NCBI RefSeq assembly: GCF_009729855.1
Contig: NZ_WODA01000025.1
Span: 620,001-684,000 of the forward strand
Direction: 5' to 3'
Source: Agromyces luteolus
GTDB lineage: Bacteria > Actinomycetota > Actinomycetes > Actinomycetales > Microbacteriaceae
DNA length: 64,000 nucleotides
Positions 61,786 through 64,000 of the stretch are shown here, piece by piece (the first letter of the stretch is position 1; each line of letters opens with the position of its first letter). Under the pieces are notes generated by a model that was not told the origin of the DNA, did not search any database, and saw only the letters and a list, made by a program, of their open reading frames with translations. A program made the translations under genes and the position numbers.

Positions 61786-63294
61786 TTGACCACCTTCACC
61801 GAACTCGGCATCGCGCCCGACATCGTCGAGGCCCTCGCCGGGAAGGGCATCTCCGATGCCTTCCCCATCCAGGAGCAGACCATCCCCCTCGCCCTCACCG
61901 GGCAGGACATCATCGGCCAGGCAAAGACCGGCACCGGCAAGACCTTCGGCTTCGGACTCCCGCTCATCCAGCGCCTCGGCGACGACCCCGAGCCCGGCGT
62001 CAAGGCGCTCGTCGTCGTCCCCACGCGCGAACTGTGCGTGCAGGTGACCGAAGACCTCGAGCTCGCGACGTCCAACCGCCCCACCAAGATCGTCTCGATC
62101 TACGGCGGCAAGGCCTACGAGGGGCAGATCGAGCAGCTCAAGGCCGGGGCCCAGATCGTCGTCGGCACGCCCGGGCGCCTGCTCGACCTCGCGTCCCAGC
62201 GCCTGCTGTCGCTGAAGAACGTCACCGAGATGGTGCTCGACGAGGCCGACAAGATGCTCGACCTCGGCTTCCTCGCCGACATCGAGAAGCTCTTCGCGCA
62301 GACCCCGCCGACCCGCCACACCATGCTCTTCTCGGCGACCATGCCGGGCCCGATCGTCGCGCTCGCGCGCCGGTTCATGTCGCGCCCGATCCACATCCGC
62401 GCGAACGACCCCGACGAGGGCCTCACGCAGGCGAACATCAAGCACCTCATCTACCGCGCGCACTCGCTCGACAAGGACGAGGTCATCTCGCGCATCCTCC
62501 AGGCCGACGGCCGCGGCAAGACCGTCATCTTCACGCGCACGAAGCGCGCGGCCGCCAAGCTCGTGGAGGAGCTCAACGACCGCGGCTTCAACGCGGCCGC
62601 CGTGCACGGCGACCTGAACCAGGACCAGCGCGAGCGCGCGATGGCCGCCTTCAAGGCAGGCAAGAAGGACGTCCTCATCGCCACCGACGTCGCGGCCCGC
62701 GGCATCGACGTCGACGACGTGACCCACGTCATCAACCACACGATCCCCGACGACGAGAAGACCTACCTGCACCGCGCCGGCCGCACGGGCCGCGCGGGCA
62801 AGACGGGCATCGCGGTGACGTTCGTCGACTGGGACGACCTGCACAAGTGGGCGCTCATCAACCGCGCGCTCGAGTTCGGCCAGCCCGAGCCCACCGAGAC
62901 GTACTCGTCGAGCCCGCACCTCTACACCGACCTCGACATCCCGGAGGGCACGAAGGGCCGCCTGAAGCCCGCGGCTCCGACCGCAGCGCCGTCGCGGTCG
63001 AGCACCGCGGGCCGGCGTGAGAACGGCGGGCGAACGGATGCCTCCGGCGAGCGCGGCTCGCGATCGCGCCGCCGCACGCGGTCCGGCCGGCCGGTCGGCG
63101 AGGGCGCCGCGACGGATGACACCGCCGCCTCGGACTCCGCCACCCAGGAGAAGGAGCCCGGCGCGGGCACGCACGACGGCAAGGGCAAGGAGCACCACGA
63201 CGGCAACGCGGCCCCGCGTCGCCGCCGTCGACGCCGCGGCGGTCGCTCGGGCGGCAGCGCCGCCGGCGCGCCCTCGACGGCGCCCACCGCCTGA
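61786..63294 (+). CDS. DEAD-box RNA helicase (RhlE-like)
   Basis: RNA helicase of 502 residues. Q motif (DAFPIQEQTIPLAL), I AKTGTGKTFGF, Ia PTRELCVQV, Ib VVGTPGRLLDL, II VLDEADKMLDLGF, III LFSATMPG, IV VIFTRTKRAA, V ATDVAARGIDV and VI HRAGRTGRAG are all present. The C-terminal ~120 residues are disordered and end in an Arg cluster and Gly/Ser tail, likely for RNA binding. The start is a TTG at 61786; TAGGCT at 61690-61695 implies an ~84-base leader, which often allows cold-shock control. Position corresponds to Rv3211 (rhlE) in mycobacteria. Confidence 0.92.
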   Translation: MTTFTELGIAPDIVEALAGKGISDAFPIQEQTIPLALTGQDIIGQAKTGTGKTFGFGLPLIQRLGDDPEPGVKALVVVPTRELCVQVTEDLELATSNRPTKIVSIYGGKAYEGQIEQLKAGAQIVVGTPGRLLDLASQRLLSLKNVTEMVLDEADKMLDLGFLADIEKLFAQTPPTRHTMLFSATMPGPIVALARRFMSRPIHIRANDPDEGLTQANIKHLIYRAHSLDKDEVISRILQADGRGKTVIFTRTKRAAAKLVEELNDRGFNAAAVHGDLNQDQRERAMAAFKAGKKDVLIATDVAARGIDVDDVTHVINHTIPDDEKTYLHRAGRTGRAGKTGIAVTFVDWDDLHKWALINRALEFGQPEPTETYSSSPHLYTDLDIPEGTKGRLKPAAPTAAPSRSSTAGRRENGGRTDASGERGSRSRRRTRSGRPVGEGAATDDTAASDSATQEKEPGAGTHDGKGKEHHDGNAAPRRRRRRRGGRSGGSAAGAPSTAPTA

Positions 63295-63317
63295 CGGCCG
63301 CGAACCCGTACGAACGT

Positions 63318-63362
63318 CGGAACGGGCCGGACGCCTCACCACGAGGCATCCGGCCCGTTCCG
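63318..63362. terminator. Long hairpin terminator after the helicase gene
   Basis: Two 20-base arms (left starts CGGAACGGGCCGGA) pair with a single C-A mismatch around ACCAC. No T-tract. It can serve the plus-strand helicase and the minus-strand PHP gene, which ends just beyond it. Confidence 0.75.
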
Positions 63363-63386
63363 CGTCTCGCCCGCCTCAGCGGGTCG

Positions 63387-64000
63387 TCACGGCAGGACCG
63401 GCTCGCTCCCGTGCCCCTCGGCGAGGATGCGCGCGACGACCTCGGGCGCGGTCGTGTACTGGCCGAGGCGGTTGACCTTGCCGCGCCCGTGGTAGTCGCT
63501 CGAGCCCGTGATCGCGAGCCCGTGGCGGCGTGCGAGTTCGCGCAGGCGCGGCTTCGCGGCATCCGTGTTCTCGGGGTGGTCGACCTCGAGGCCGAACAGG
63601 CCCGCGTCGGCGAACCTGCCGAGCCGGCGGTCGGGGACCACGTCCTCGGCGCCGCGCGTGCCGGGGTGCGCGAGCACGGGCACGCCGCCCGCGGCGCGGA
63701 TCAGGCGGATTCCCGTGAGCGGGTCGGGCGCGTAGTGCGGCTGCGCGTAGCCGGAACGCCAGTGCAGGATGCCGGCGAAGGCGTCGGACCGGGTCGATGC
63801 GTGACCGCGGGCGACGAGCGCGTCGGCGATGTGCGGTCGACCGATCGTCGCGCCGGCGCTGGTCTGCGCGAGCACGTCGTCCCACGTGAGGTCGTAGTCG
63901 GCGGAGATGCGCCGCACGATCGCCTCGGCGCGTGTCATCCGGGAGTCGCGGATGCGCGACATCTCGGCCAGGAGGGGCTCGTCGTCGGGATCGACGAGGT
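63387..64000 (-). CDS. PHP-domain phosphoesterase, 5' end beyond the window
   Basis: The C-terminal ~204 residues of a PHP-family metallophosphoesterase; the frame runs open through the end of the window (LVDPDDEPLLAEM before the first internal Met). Seen are GRPHIADALVARG, PVLAHPG with a metal His, FGLEVDHPEN and SSDYHGRGK, the last PHP motif. Family members of this size hydrolyse 3',5'-nucleoside bisphosphates or similar phosphomonoesters; the N-terminal metal ligands are outside the window. Confidence 0.85.
   Translation of the reverse strand, partial: LVDPDDEPLLAEMSRIRDSRMTRAEAIVRRISADYDLTWDDVLAQTSAGATIGRPHIADALVARGHASTRSDAFAGILHWRSGYAQPHYAPDPLTGIRLIRAAGGVPVLAHPGTRGAEDVVPDRRLGRFADAGLFGLEVDHPENTDAAKPRLRELARRHGLAITGSSDYHGRGKVNRLGQYTTAPEVVARILAEGHGSEPVLP

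Noticed and set aside
1-64000. Mobile elements, prophage genes, or recently transferred islands
   Set aside because: No transposase, integrase, terminal repeats or marked change in base composition was seen anywhere in the window.

Overview
The window is a stretch of chromosome from a very GC-rich (roughly 70% or more by eye) actinobacterium. Gene content, a block syntenic with mycobacteria, frequent leaderless starts and Microbacteriaceae-style intergenic repeats point to the Microbacteriaceae, with an Agromyces-like genus the most likely; the genus is an inference. No insertion sequence, prophage, CRISPR array or origin was seen. Coding density is high, both strands are used in short operons, and many operon partners overlap by 1-4 bases (ATGA, GTGA or TGATG), which implies translational coupling.

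Left part (1-24 kb) is core and accessory metabolism: glucose-6-phosphate dehydrogenase, tRNA-Leu(UAG), a ZIP-type metal transporter, a secreted NHL-type propeller protein, a DedA protein, a LuxR regulator divergent from a RidA-like/FAD oxidoreductase pair, a PadR/membrane-protein operon with an operator shared with a small membrane-protein gene, a secreted CWB2 cell-wall protein, a cation diffusion facilitator, the murI-rph-rdgB operon, a divergent LysR/EamA pair, pncB, a DUF3039 protein, and an ABC-2 exporter whose ATPase carries a roughly 500-residue basic-then-acidic disordered N-terminus.

Middle part (24-32 kb) is a cell-surface glycopolymer locus. The plus strand carries a sugar/choline-type nucleotidyltransferase and a TagG/TagH-like ABC exporter. 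The minus strand carries two family-2 glycosyltransferases, a CDP-alcohol phosphatidyltransferase with an unusual active site and a TagF-like CDP-glycerol glycerophosphotransferase. Together they look able to activate, polymerise and export a phosphodiester-containing wall polymer. After it come an HtrA-like protease, an aminotransferase, a nitrilase-family amidohydrolase, a DUF4396-Kup potassium-uptake pair and a secreted zinc metallopeptidase.

Right part (41.8-64 kb) begins with initiator tRNA-fMet and three copies of a palindromic repeat that runs into the 3' end of a methyltransferase gene. The remaining genes keep the order of a conserved actinobacterial block, which I recall as corresponding to M. 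tuberculosis Rv3193c-Rv3211: a UPF0182 membrane protein, a PDZ-Lon protease, a DUF2342 protein, an orphan cyclodehydratase-like protein, UvrD2, NudC, a degenerate phosphotransferase, the AdnA/AdnB end-resection helicase-nuclease, DUF3107, a small membrane protein, a ferritin-like protein, a DEAD-box RNA helicase and a PHP phosphoesterase cut by the window edge.

The strongest leads are: (i) the orphan cyclodehydratase-like gene overlapping uvrD2 antisense; (ii) a probable pseudokinase beside AdnAB; (iii) the histone-H1-like tail on an ABC ATPase; (iv) an over-represented heptamer, GGATGCC, that forces otherwise rare codons; (v) a uniform leaderless-promoter arrangement at about 15 genes; and (vi) a PadR operator occurring at two loci.
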